The position numbers were made by a program, and so were the translations under genes. Shown in pieces: positions 1 to 8,291 of a DNA stretch of 64,000 nucleotides. Below the pieces are notes generated by a model, which was given only the letters and a program-made list of their open reading frames with translations, did not search any database and was not told the DNA's origin. The stretch is from assembly GCA_022647725.1 (NCBI GenBank), contig JALCLG010000001.1:1854784-1918783 (forward strand). The letters are read 5' to 3'. The stretch's first letter is position 1. Every line of letters begins with the position of its first letter. The DNA comes from Bacilli bacterium. GTDB taxonomy: Bacteria > Bacillota_I > Bacilli_A > RFN20 > CAG-288.

Positions 1-665
1 CCATGGATTTGAATAAGATCATCGGCAAGGACGTCTTAGCCAAATACAATGTGCCGTCGATGGATGATCTTTTCCTGCTGGTGAGCGGACGCACCGTCTC
101 GCCTAACCAGATTCTCGACAGCTCGAAAGCCATCCAGGATTACCGCAGCAATCTGCAGAATGCGGCCGCCATGGAAAGCAAGATCAAAGCCCATGACATC
201 AAGAACAACACCACCGACAGCATCATCCTCCCCAACGGCGATTCGATCATGTCGACGATGGCCAACTGCTGCCGTCCGATTCCCGGCGATGACATCGTCG
301 GCTTCGTCAGCCAGGGCCAGGGCGTGAAGATCCATCGGGCCGACTGCCCCAACGTCAGCCGTCCGGATGTGCAGGAACGTCTGATTCAGGTCTGCTGGAA
401 TCCCAATTCCCCGAAGGATCTTTCGTATCCGGTGGATCTGGATGTCCAGTGCCACGACCGGGATGGGCTCTTAATCGATATCCTGAGTCTTCTCAACGCC
501 AACAACGCCAAGGTCACCAAGATCATCGCCAAGGCCCATAACAGCAACAATACCGCCACGGTATCGCTTACCATCATGGTCAAGGACAAGACGATGCTGA
601 CCCACTACATCACGGCTCTGATGACCGTGAAGAGCGTCTATCAGGTCGATCGGCTCTCGCATTAA
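1..665 (+). CDS. rel: (p)ppGpp synthetase/hydrolase RelA/SpoT family, C-terminal part (5' end outside window)
   Basis: This is the C-terminal regulatory half of a long RSH protein, which makes and degrades the alarmone (p)ppGpp. The first visible Met is only an internal residue; the HD hydrolase, synthetase and TGS domains would lie upstream of the window. The visible 220 residues show a helical stretch, then the zinc-finger/RIS module with the paired cysteines MANCCRPIPGDD (Cys89-Cys90), the conserved GQGVKIHRADCPN, and a C-terminal ACT domain (about 143-218). It ends at 665, 62 bases before hisS, which has its own promoter-like sequence. Family assignment is firm; whether the enzyme is bifunctional cannot be seen here. 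Confidence 0.93.
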   Translation, partial: MDLNKIIGKDVLAKYNVPSMDDLFLLVSGRTVSPNQILDSSKAIQDYRSNLQNAAAMESKIKAHDIKNNTTDSIILPNGDSIMSTMANCCRPIPGDDIVGFVSQGQGVKIHRADCPNVSRPDVQERLIQVCWNPNSPKDLSYPVDLDVQCHDRDGLLIDILSLLNANNAKVTKIIAKAHNSNNTATVSLTIMVKDKTMLTHYITALMTVKSVYQVDRLSH

Positions 666-667
666 GG

Positions 668-695
668 CTGAAAAGGTCATTATTTGTTATATAAT
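668..695 (+). promoter_or_regulatory. Candidate sigma-A promoter of hisS-aspS
   Basis: A perfect -10 hexamer TATAAT lies at 690-695 with a weaker CTGAAA at 668-673 as -35 (4 of 6 matches, 16-bp spacer). It sits between the rel stop and the strong hisS ribosome binding site AAGGAGG at 716-722. Confidence 0.5.
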
Positions 696-727
696 CATTT
701 GCCTGTTTTCTTCGTAAGGAGGTTACT

Positions 728-1987
728 ATGGGAAACGAAATCATTACCAAGCCGCGCGGAACGTTAGACTATCTCGGTCAGGACGAAAGGGTCCTGGCCG
801 GTTTACGGAAGCTGCTGATGGAAGAAGCCAAAGCCTATGGCTGTCAGGAAGCCGAGCTTCCGATGTTTGAGGAAACGAAGCTTTTCCACAGGACCACCGG
901 CGAAAGCAGCGATATCGTTCAGAAGGAAACCTTTGATCTGGCCAAGAAGGGCGACAAGGATTACACCCTGCGTCCGGAATTCACCGCCTCGGTCAGCCGC
1001 GCCGTCATCGAAAACAAACTCTACACCAGCCCGGACATGCCGCTTCGCATCAGCTATTTCGGTCCGGTCTTCCGTTATGAAAGACCGCAGGCCGGCCGCT
1101 TACGTCAGTTCAATCAGTACGGCGTCGAGTTCATCGACAGCCGTCTGGATAAGGATGCCGTCCTCGACTGCTTCCTACTCTCCCTCCGTGCCAGTCAGAA
1201 AGCCTTGGGCCGTCCCATCAGCGCCAAGCTGAACTATCTGGGAAGCTTTGCCAGCCGGGAAGCCTACAAAAAGGCACTGTCGGCCTATTTCCAGGATAAG
1301 ATTGCCACGATGTGCGACGACTGCAAGAGACGGCTCGTCATCAATCCCTTACGGATCCTGGACTGCAAAGTCCCCGAGGATCAGGAAGTCTGCAAAGGGG
1401 CTCCCCGCATCAGCGACTATCTGACGCCGGAAGACAAAGCCGACTATCAGACGATTCTCAAGACCTTGGATGCCATGGGCGTTCACTACGAGGTGGATGA
1501 CGGGCTGGTCCGGGGTCTGGATTACTATACCGGACTGGTCTGGGAGCTTTATGATGAAGCCCATACCGACATCGGCGCCATCGGCGGCGGCGGCAAATAC
1601 TCCACCCTGATGAGTCAGATCGGCGGACCGGACTGGGAAGGCATCGGCTTCTCCTTAGGCATCGAAAGACTGTTGCTCTCGTTGACCCCGGAACAGAAAG
1701 AAGCCTTCAGCGGCAAACCTGCTCTCGACTGGTTCATCATCGATAACCGGCGGGACGGCTCGGCCGTTCTCCTGGCTGACAAGCTAAGACAGCTGGGAAA
1801 AAGCGTCACGCTGGCCAGCTTCACCCGCGGCATGGGCGGCGCCTTCAAGATGGCGGACCGCTTAGGGGCGAAGAAAGTCCTGATCGTCGATAGCGACAAG
1901 CTTCAGGTGAAGGATATGCAGAGCCGGTCTCAGGAAAGCGTCAGCGAAGAGACGTTGTTAACGAATGAGGAGAAACAGCATGCTTAG
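728..1987 (+). CDS. hisS: Histidyl-tRNA synthetase
   Basis: Charges tRNA-His with histidine; class II aminoacyl-tRNA synthetase, cytoplasmic homodimer. The 419-residue length is normal for bacterial HisRS. Motif 2 is visible as FRYERPQAGRLRQFNQYG, the histidine-specific loop as VRGLDYYTG, and motif 3 as GIGFSLGIERLLL, followed by the C-terminal anticodon-binding domain. The ATG at 728 has AAGGAGG six bases upstream. The last codons overlap the start of aspS by eight bases, the usual hisS-aspS operon, so the two are probably translationally coupled. The tRNA-His gene itself lies at 43.4 kb. Confidence 0.97.
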   Translation: MGNEIITKPRGTLDYLGQDERVLAGLRKLLMEEAKAYGCQEAELPMFEETKLFHRTTGESSDIVQKETFDLAKKGDKDYTLRPEFTASVSRAVIENKLYTSPDMPLRISYFGPVFRYERPQAGRLRQFNQYGVEFIDSRLDKDAVLDCFLLSLRASQKALGRPISAKLNYLGSFASREAYKKALSAYFQDKIATMCDDCKRRLVINPLRILDCKVPEDQEVCKGAPRISDYLTPEDKADYQTILKTLDAMGVHYEVDDGLVRGLDYYTGLVWELYDEAHTDIGAIGGGGKYSTLMSQIGGPDWEGIGFSLGIERLLLSLTPEQKEAFSGKPALDWFIIDNRRDGSAVLLADKLRQLGKSVTLASFTRGMGGAFKMADRLGAKKVLIVDSDKLQVKDMQSRSQESVSEETLLTNEEKQHA

Positions 1988-3723
1988 AACAAATACCTGC
2001 GGTGAGTTACGGAAAGAGGATGTCGGCAAGGAAGTCACCCTCTGCGGCTGGGTCGATACCGTCCGCAATCTCGGTTCCTTGGTTTTCATCGATCTGCGCG
2101 ACAAATACGGCATCACTCAGCTTAACGTCCCGCCGAGTCTTTATGACAAGGATTCCCCGCGGAGCGAATATGTGATTTCCGCCAAAGGCAAGGTCGTTTT
2201 ACGGACCCAGCCCAATCCCGCGTTAGCCACCGGCGCCATTGAAATCGCCGTCAGCGAGCTGAAGGTCTATGCCAAGGCCGAGACCACCCCGTTTGAAATC
2301 AAGGATGACACCACGGCCAGCGAGGATACCCGTCTGGAATACCGCTATCTGGATCTGCGCCGTCCGGTGATGATGTCTTATCTGAAGATCCGTTCGGACC
2401 TGAACCGCTATGTCCGTGAATATCTTAACGACCATGGCTTTGACGAAGTCTCGACGCCGACCTTGATCCGCTCCACGCCGGAAGGCGCCAGAGACTATCT
2501 TGTCCCCAGCCGTATCTATCCCGGAACCTTCTATGCTCTTCCCCAGTCGCCTCAGCTTTATAAGCAGCTGTTGATGGTGGCCGGCTTTGACCGCTATTTC
2601 CAGATTGCCCATTGCTATCGGGATGAGGATCAGCGGGCTGACCGTCAGCCGGAGTTCGAGCAGATCGATGTCGAAATGTCCTTCGGAACAAGAGAAGATA
2701 TTCTTAGGCATCATCGAAGGCATGCTGACCTACGTCTTCAAGAAGATCAAGAATGTGGATCTGCCGAAGTTTGCCCGGATTTCCTATGCCGATGCCATCC
2801 GTCTTTACGGCAGCGACAAACCGGATATGCGTTTTGAGATGTTCATCCAGGATGTCACCGAAAGCCTGAAGAATTCCGGCTTCAAGGCCTATGACGGCAA
2901 GACCGTCGAGGCTCTCAAAGTTCCGGGCATTGCCGATAAGATCACCCGCAAGGACCAGGATAACGACAATATCCAGGCCAAGAAGTTCCGGGTCTTCGGT
3001 GTCAGCCATCTGAAATTCACTCAGGGGGCTCTGACCGGTTCGATGGTCAAGAACCTCTCGGCGGAAAGCCAGACGCTGTTAGTCAGGCAGCTGGATCTCC
3101 ATGAAAACGATCTGGTGATTCTCTGCGCCGACAGCAAGGCCAGCAATGCCTGCTGGGCTTTAGGTGCCTTGCGCTGCCAATACGGCAAGCTGTTAGGTTT
3201 AACCAGGAAGGACGACTATAAGCCCCTCTTCGTGCTCGATTGGCCGCTCTTTGAAAAGGAGCCGGATGGCCATTACGAAGCCCTCTCCAACCCCTTCACC
3301 CGTCCGGTCGAGGAAGATCTGCCGCTGTTGGATACCAAACCGGAAGACATTCATTCCACGTCCTACGATACCATTCTTAACGGCGTTGAGCTTTCCAGCG
3401 GCGCTCTCCGTATTTACGATTCAGCCGTCCAGAAGAAAGTTTTCGAGATCTTGGGTTTGACCGATCAGGACATCGAAAGCCGCTTCGGCTTCCTAGTCAA
3501 GGCGCTGCAGTATGGCGTTCCTCCGGAAGGCGGCTTTGGCATCGGCGTTGAGCGTCTGGCCATGGAACTGGCCGGCACCGACAACGTCCGGGATGTCGTG
3601 GCTTTCCCGAAGAACCTCAAGGCCTATGAGCCGATGAGTCAGTGCCCGAATACCGTCCCCACCGACGATACCGATATTCTCGGCATCAAGGTCCAGCCGG
3701 ATCTGGCCACGAAGAAAGAGTAA
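1980..3723 (+). CDS. aspS: Aspartyl-tRNA synthetase, reading frame interrupted by a +1 shift near 2706
   Basis: Charges tRNA-Asp (or also tRNA-Asn if the non-discriminating type). The first part, from ATG 1980, carries the N-terminal anticodon-binding OB domain (CGWVDTVRNLGSLVFIDLRD) and class II motif 2 (IAHCYRDEDQRADRQPEFEQ). The second part, from about 2707 in the next frame, carries the GAD insertion region, YGSDKPDMRF and motif 3 (GGFGIGVERLAMELAG). The span is 1744 nt, one more than a multiple of three. Reading GTREDIL-GIIEGML across the junction aligns without a gap to the SFLSQDEIMTMAEEM region of Bacillus AspRS as I recall it, so one base is extra. The shift point is CTT AGG C. It is either an indel error or mutation, or a real +1 frameshift; the downstream half looks fully conserved. 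The start overlaps hisS by eight bases. Confidence 0.9.
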
Positions 3724-3726
3724 CCT

Positions 3727-5148
3727 ATGGCAACCACGGAAACGTCCAAACTCTCCTCAACCAGCTGTCCCATCGGTTCCTTCAATCTGAAGAAGGAAGT
3801 CGTGGATATCCTGAAAGCCAACGGTTTCCAGGAGTTTTCCCCGATTCAGGCCGCCGGCATCCCCAAGATGCTGAAAGGCCTCTCCCTTTTGGGTCTGGCT
3901 CCGACCGGAACCGGAAAGACGCTGACCTATGTCCTGCCGATCGTCAATGACTTAACGAATGACGGGCATGTCCAGGCCGTCATCCTCTGTCCGACCGTCG
4001 GGCTTCTCGAACAGGTCCGATCCGTCTTTAAGATGTTCTTGGATCCCTTAGGTTTTCCCGAGGACAGTCTGAAGCTCATCCAGGCCAACAGCGATATCTC
4101 CCATTCCAAGCCGGATGTGATCCTGACCACCCCCAACTTCTATGAGACCTTGCGGAGCCACTACCCCGTCAACGAACTGAAACGGGTGGTTCTGGATGAA
4201 GGCGATATGATTGCCTTCGATGGCTTCAGTTCCTTCTTAGGCGCCCTCAAAGGGGCCGTCAGCCAGCATCAGGTATCCTTCTTCTCCGCTTCCTTAAGCA
4301 GCCAGGATATCAAGAAGGTGAAGAAGACCTTCCAGATTGCCGTTCTGGCCGATGTCCGGGACAAGCAGATTGCTAACACCACCGTCTCGCACCACCTGAT
4401 CAACTACCGCGGACTGGAGATCAAAGAAGCCTTGGTCGATTTCCTCAGACAGAAGCAAGACATCCTCAAAGCCATCGTCTTCGTCTCGAAGAAAGAGGAG
4501 ATCTATCCGTTGGCTGCCTATCTCACAGAGAAGAAGATTCCGTTCCTGGAACTCTATGGCGACATGGAGAAGCGGGAAATCACCCGGAACCTCCACGCCT
4601 TCAATGCCGAAAAGGAAGGTCTGCTGGTGGCGTCCGATTATGCTGCCCGCGGCATCGATATCAGCGATGTCCAGGCCGTCATCTCGCTGAATCTTCCCAG
4701 CGATCTGGATTATTACTTCCATCGGGCCGGCCGGACGGGACGGTTTTTGGAAAAAGGCGACAGCTATCTCTTCTTCTCCGAAGATGACGCCAAGGAAGTG
4801 CAGTCCGTCAAGGACCTGATCCGCCGCGGCGTGAGCTTCGATATGGCCATTCTCAGCGCTAACAGCCTAAGGATGGGAAAACAGAAATACGAATTCCATA
4901 ACCTCGGCAAGAAGGATCAGAGCAACGACCTGCTGCAGAAGCAGATCCGCCATGTCGTCAACCAGACCCGCTCCAAACGGGTCAAGCCCAACTACAAGAA
5001 GAAAGTCAAGCGCGCCGTCGAGCTGGTCAAGGAAAAGCACCGGATGAAGGTGGTGCTGACCAACATCGCCCGGGCCGGCGGGGACGTCAAGGACTTCCAC
5101 ATGGATGACGATTACCGGGGCGGCCGGAAAGACAAATTCCATCATTAA
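3727..5148 (+). CDS. DEAD-box-type ATP-dependent RNA helicase with a DEGD motif II
   Basis: Superfamily 2 RNA helicase, probably acting in ribosome assembly or RNA turnover. The 473 residues show the Q motif (FSPIQAAGIPKM), Walker A APTGTGKT (58-65), motif II written LDEGD (157-160) instead of DEAD, motif III as SAS, motif V ASDYAARGIDI and motif VI HRAGRTGR, then a lysine/arginine-rich tail typical of CshB-like helicases. The ATG lies three bases after the aspS stop, so it looks like the last gene of the hisS-aspS operon. A strong hairpin terminator follows directly. Orthology to CshB is an inference from tail and length only. Confidence 0.9.
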   Translation: MATTETSKLSSTSCPIGSFNLKKEVVDILKANGFQEFSPIQAAGIPKMLKGLSLLGLAPTGTGKTLTYVLPIVNDLTNDGHVQAVILCPTVGLLEQVRSVFKMFLDPLGFPEDSLKLIQANSDISHSKPDVILTTPNFYETLRSHYPVNELKRVVLDEGDMIAFDGFSSFLGALKGAVSQHQVSFFSASLSSQDIKKVKKTFQIAVLADVRDKQIANTTVSHHLINYRGLEIKEALVDFLRQKQDILKAIVFVSKKEEIYPLAAYLTEKKIPFLELYGDMEKREITRNLHAFNAEKEGLLVASDYAARGIDISDVQAVISLNLPSDLDYYFHRAGRTGRFLEKGDSYLFFSEDDAKEVQSVKDLIRRGVSFDMAILSANSLRMGKQKYEFHNLGKKDQSNDLLQKQIRHVVNQTRSKRVKPNYKKKVKRAVELVKEKHRMKVVLTNIARAGGDVKDFHMDDDYRGGRKDKFHH

Positions 5149-5150
5149 CC

Positions 5151-5186
5151 AAAAAGGCACCTGCATCGCGCAGGTGCCTTTTTTTA
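5151..5186. terminator. Bidirectional rho-independent terminator between helicase and ispG
   Basis: A 9-bp perfect stem GGCACCTGC/GCAGGTGCC (5156-5164 and 5170-5178) with a 5-base loop has an A-run before and a T-run after it, so it can end transcription of both converging genes. The ispG stop codon lies inside the T-run. Confidence 0.9.
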
Positions 5187-6224
5187 GGCGTTGTCAATCA
5201 AGGAATAAAGGTTAGTTAAGGCCTCTTTCTTGGGATAGAGGCCAATCGGCTTTCCATAGCTGAAGAGCAGGTAGACGTCCTTCTTTCCGGAACCGGCAAT
5301 GCCATAGGTGGCGCCTTTGGCTTCGCCGATGCCGTTGACCGGACAGCCCATCACGGCAATCGTGATCGGCTTGAAGACCGTGTCGAGTTTGTTGGCAACA
5401 AGTCTTGCAATCGGCTTGAGATCGATCTGGGTCCTACCGCAGCTTGGGCAGACAATCAGTCTCGGAAGATTACTCCAGCGGCCGCTGGCCTGTAAGAGGG
5501 TCTTGGCTACCCGCATCTCATCGACCCGGTTATCGGCTAAGGACACCCGCAAGGTGCTGCCGATGCCGGCCTGCAACAAGGGGAAGAGGGCCAAGGCCGA
5601 TTTGGCACTGCCCATCACCCCGAAACCGGACTCCGTCAGCCCCAGATGCAACGGATAGGGATACTTGGCCTCGGCTTTCGTATACAGTTCCTGGGTCAGT
5701 AAGGGATCGGAGGATTTCAGCGAGAGGACCAGATGGTCGAAGCCTTCGCTTTCATAGACCGCCAAGGTCTCATCCAAAGCCAAGAGGAAGTCATCGACCG
5801 GGGAAGAGGTCTTGCCACGGTACTTGTTCAGCGATCCGGAGTTGACGCCGATCCGCATCGGAATGCCTTTTTCCTTGCAGGCCTGAATGACATCCCTTAG
5901 CGCCGCCTCAGAACCGATGTTGCCGGGATTGATGCGGATCTTGTCGGCACCGCTGTTAATGGCTAAAAGGGCTAAGTTATGGTCAAAATGGATATCGGCG
6001 ATGATGGGAACGCTGACCTGTTTCTTGATCTGAGACAAGGCTTTGGCATCCTCAGAATCCAAGACGGAGAAACGCATCAGATCCAAGCCCATCCTGGTCA
6101 GTTTCTTCGTCAGGCGGACCTGATAGGCGACATCGCTGGTCTTATGATCCGACATCGACTGCAGGAGCAGCCGGTTCGTGCCGCCGATGGTTTTCGACCC
6201 GATTGGGAATGAAATCTTTTCCAT
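5184..6224 (-). CDS. ispG: 4-hydroxy-3-methylbut-2-enyl diphosphate synthase (flavodoxin)
   Basis: Converts MEcPP to HMBPP in the MEP isoprenoid pathway; an iron-sulfur enzyme, also called GcpE. The protein from ATG 6224 is 346 residues, the normal size of the short bacterial form. It shows the N-terminal TIM-barrel signature GGTNRLLLQSMSDHKT, PIIADIHFDHNLAL, and GADKIRINPGNIGS. The C-terminal cluster cysteines are in CPSCGRTQIDL and MGCPVNGIGEAKGA. The open frame continues upstream to 6515 but that would run over rpmG on the other strand and lacks similarity, so MEKISFPIG is the likely start. Another pathway gene, dxs, is at 26.5 kb in this window. Confidence 0.95.
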   Translation of the reverse strand: MEKISFPIGSKTIGGTNRLLLQSMSDHKTSDVAYQVRLTKKLTRMGLDLMRFSVLDSEDAKALSQIKKQVSVPIIADIHFDHNLALLAINSGADKIRINPGNIGSEAALRDVIQACKEKGIPMRIGVNSGSLNKYRGKTSSPVDDFLLALDETLAVYESEGFDHLVLSLKSSDPLLTQELYTKAEAKYPYPLHLGLTESGFGVMGSAKSALALFPLLQAGIGSTLRVSLADNRVDEMRVAKTLLQASGRWSNLPRLIVCPSCGRTQIDLKPIARLVANKLDTVFKPITIAVMGCPVNGIGEAKGATYGIAGSGKKDVYLLFSYGKPIGLYPKKEALTNLYSLIDNA

Positions 6225-6284
6225 AGTCCTAACCTCGCTAGGAGTAGTATAGCAAAGAAATTCCGAAAGAAAGCGAAATAAAAC

Positions 6285-6314
6285 TTGAAAACCGGGGTAG
6301 GGCATCTCTATAAT
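6285..6314 (+). promoter_or_regulatory. Promoter of rpmG-efp
   Basis: TTGAAA (6285-6290) and TATAAT (6309-6314) are separated by 18 bp, followed by GGAGG at 6333-6337 before rpmG. Confidence 0.75.
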
Positions 6315-6347
6315 ATAAAGGTTGCTCTTAATGGAGGTTTTACTGTT

Positions 6348-6506
6348 ATGGCAGAAAAACGCGCAAACATTACGCTTCGTTGCACTGTGTGCAAAAATGA
6401 GAATTACACGACGGAGAAGAACAAACGGCTGCATCCCAACAAGTTCACGACCATGAAGTTCTGCCCGCACTGCAACAAGATGACGCTTCACGAAGAGAAG
6501 AAGTAG
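6348..6506 (+). CDS. rpmG: 50S ribosomal protein L33
   Basis: Small zinc-ribbon protein of the large ribosomal subunit. The 52 residues start [15 protein letters not shown] and carry two CxxC pairs (CTVC and CPHC), so this is the zinc-binding form. The open frame extends further upstream, but GGAGG at 6333-6337 points to ATG 6348. It is followed after 37 bases by efp, and both translation genes probably share the promoter at 6285-6314. Confidence 0.97.
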   Translation: MAEKRANITLRCTVCKNENYTTEKNKRLHPNKFTTMKFCPHCNKMTLHEEKK

Positions 6507-6543
6507 ACTTTTCAAAGTCGTTTATTTCAGGAGGTAAACAACT

Positions 6544-7113
6544 ATGGCAGATATGATTATGATCGGTGATTGCGGTCCGGGTACGTCCTTCAAGGTCGGT
6601 GACGATATCTTTGAGTCTCTCAAGATCGATCACAACAAGACCGCTATGCGTCAGATGATCGTCAAGATCAAGTGCAAGAATCTTCGCACCGGCGCCATCA
6701 AGGAGCAGTCCTTCAATGGCGACGACAAAGTGGAACGTATCTACCTCGACAAGAAGCAGATGATGTTCGAGTATGATGATGGTTCCTTGGTCCATTTCAT
6801 GGATAGCGAAACCTTCAATGATTTCGGCATTCCTAAGGAAAGACTGACCTGGGAAGAGAACTTCATCACGGCCGATAACCCGATCACGGTTACCTTCTTC
6901 GGTGAAGAGATTTTAGGTGTGGAGCTTCCGGCGAAGGTTACCTTGAAGATCGTCGACACCGATGACAATGCCACCGCTGGCGATACCATCAACAAGGCCA
7001 TGAAGGAAGCCAAAGTCGAGACCGGCTACAAGCTGAAAGTTCCGATGTTCGTCAAGAACGGCACCGCCATTGTCATCCGTACCGATACCGGCGAATACGA
7101 TTCTCGCGCTTAA
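6544..7113 (+). CDS. efp: Elongation factor P with a non-canonical domain I loop
   Basis: Binds the ribosome next to the P site and relieves stalling at proline runs. The 189 residues have the three-domain EF-P layout, ending in the conserved TDTGEYDSRA. NLRTGAIKEQSF, HFMDSETFNDF and ILGVELPAKVTL match the family. The loop that normally reads KPGKG, with the post-translationally modified lysine, reads NKTAMRQM here; Met35 aligns with that lysine. This could be a lineage-specific EF-P variant that needs no lysine modification, or a paralogue. A strong RBS AGGAGG (6530-6535) precedes the ATG. A terminator follows. Confidence 0.92.
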   Translation: MADMIMIGDCGPGTSFKVGDDIFESLKIDHNKTAMRQMIVKIKCKNLRTGAIKEQSFNGDDKVERIYLDKKQMMFEYDDGSLVHFMDSETFNDFGIPKERLTWEENFITADNPITVTFFGEEILGVELPAKVTLKIVDTDDNATAGDTINKAMKEAKVETGYKLKVPMFVKNGTAIVIRTDTGEYDSRA

Positions 7114-7124
7114 CAGCAAGAAAT

Positions 7125-7153
7125 AAAGGCCGGGAAACCGGCCTTTTGTTTTT
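7125..7153 (+). terminator. Rho-independent terminator after efp
   Basis: Perfect 9-bp stem AAAGGCCGG/CCGGCCTTT with loop GAAA followed by a T-rich tract. The next RBS (GGAGGT, 7154-7159) begins right after it, so readthrough could also feed the UPF0154 gene. Confidence 0.88.
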
Positions 7154-7165
7154 GGAGGTAAATCT

Positions 7166-7426
7166 ATGTCATTTCAGATCAATACGGTCGGCTTCGTCTT
7201 CATCATTTTAGGCTCGATTGTCATCGGGCTGATTCTCGGTTTCTTCATTGCCCGGAAACTGATCAAGAAGGAGATCGACAAGAATCCGCCTTTCAACGAG
7301 GCCATGATCCGTGCCATGTACAAATCCATGGGCCGGACCCCTTCCCAGGCCCAGATCAATCAGACGATGCGCGCCATCAAGGATGCCCAGAAGCAGTCGA
7401 TGAGTCAGTCGCCGGTATCGAAGTAA
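7166..7426 (+). CDS. UPF0154 (YneF-like) membrane protein
   Basis: Small single-pass protein of unknown function, 86 residues. One N-terminal transmembrane helix (about 8-28, VGFVFIILGSIVIGLILGFF) is followed by a charged stretch and the family signature NPPFNEAMIRAMYKSMGRTPS and QINQTMRAI. This is the layout of the Firmicute YneF family. GGAGGT sits six bases before the ATG. It lies alone between two terminators. Confidence 0.9.
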   Translation: MSFQINTVGFVFIILGSIVIGLILGFFIARKLIKKEIDKNPPFNEAMIRAMYKSMGRTPSQAQINQTMRAIKDAQKQSMSQSPVSK

Positions 7427-7453
7427 AAAAAGCGGCAGTTGCCGCTTTTTTTA
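7427..7453. terminator. Bidirectional terminator between the UPF0154 gene and plsY
   Basis: Stem GCGGC/GCCGC (7432-7436 and 7441-7445) flanked by A-run and T-run serves the two converging genes. The plsY stop lies in the T-run. Confidence 0.85.
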
Positions 7454-8191
7454 ATGCTGACTGGACGAACTCTTCTTGAAGTGCGTCTCCGGCTCGACCC
7501 CGGCTTTCAGCCGCCTTATGTTGCTGAGATGCCGGATCAGTACCAGCAAGGTGAAGACCCCGATCGTAATCGTCGTCAGATAGCTTAGATGGAGGAGGAA
7601 GCTTGGGGCATAGAGCATGCCGCCGTTCCAGCGGTTGGTCTCCGGGATGATCGTCAGATCCAAGGCCATCGGAATGAAACTTAAGAGGAAACAGGAAGGA
7701 ACACCAAGGATCGACGAGAGGGAAACTCGCTTGGAAAGACCTAAGGTGAGGAAGAAGACCGCCGCCCCTAAGAAAGCTATGATCGGAGCGACAAAGAGCA
7801 TATACCCTGCAAAGCAAGCCACGGCTTTGCCGCCCTTGAAGTGGGCATAGACCGGGAAGGTATGGCCTAAGGCAATGGCCAGGCCGCAGAGATTCACCAA
7901 GAGCTCATCCCAGCGGGGATAGCTGACCAAGGGAATCCGGGTGTAGGTGACGATCAGTTTGACGGCCAGGCAGGGCAGATAGCATTTGAGGATGTCGATG
8001 GCCATCACGGTGATGCCTTCCCGCTTGCCGATGACCCGTCCGACATTGGTCCCGCCGGCATTGTGGGAGCCGTATTGGCGGATGTCCATGCCGTGGAGAC
8101 GGCCGAAAATCAGGGCGGTTGGGATGGACCCAATCAAGTATCCCAGGACCAAAACGGCAAGAATGGTACCGACCGTGACCCAGATTTCCAT
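7451..8191 (-). CDS. plsY: Acyl-phosphate:glycerol-3-phosphate acyltransferase PlsY
   Basis: Transfers an acyl group from acyl-phosphate to glycerol-3-phosphate, the first step of phospholipid synthesis in Gram-positives. Polytopic membrane protein of 246 residues with the family motifs LIGSIPTALIFGR, SHNAGGTNVGRVIGKREG and LGHTFPVYAHFKGGKAVA. The open frame has an earlier Met ten residues upstream, but GGAGG lies inside that extension and ten bases before MEIWVTV, so 8191 is the better start. A minus-strand TATAAT at 8226-8231 is a plausible -10. Confidence 0.93.
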   Translation of the reverse strand: MEIWVTVGTILAVLVLGYLIGSIPTALIFGRLHGMDIRQYGSHNAGGTNVGRVIGKREGITVMAIDILKCYLPCLAVKLIVTYTRIPLVSYPRWDELLVNLCGLAIALGHTFPVYAHFKGGKAVACFAGYMLFVAPIIAFLGAAVFFLTLGLSKRVSLSSILGVPSCFLLSFIPMALDLTIIPETNRWNGGMLYAPSFLLHLSYLTTITIGVFTLLVLIRHLSNIRRLKAGVEPETHFKKSSSSQH

Positions 8192-8291
8192 GGTAAGGAG
8201 TCCTCCGAAGATAAAAATCAACGATATTATAGGTTTCTTGTCTTTATTTTAGAAGAGTTTCAAAGTAAAATTATAGGGTGAGGTGTTTATC

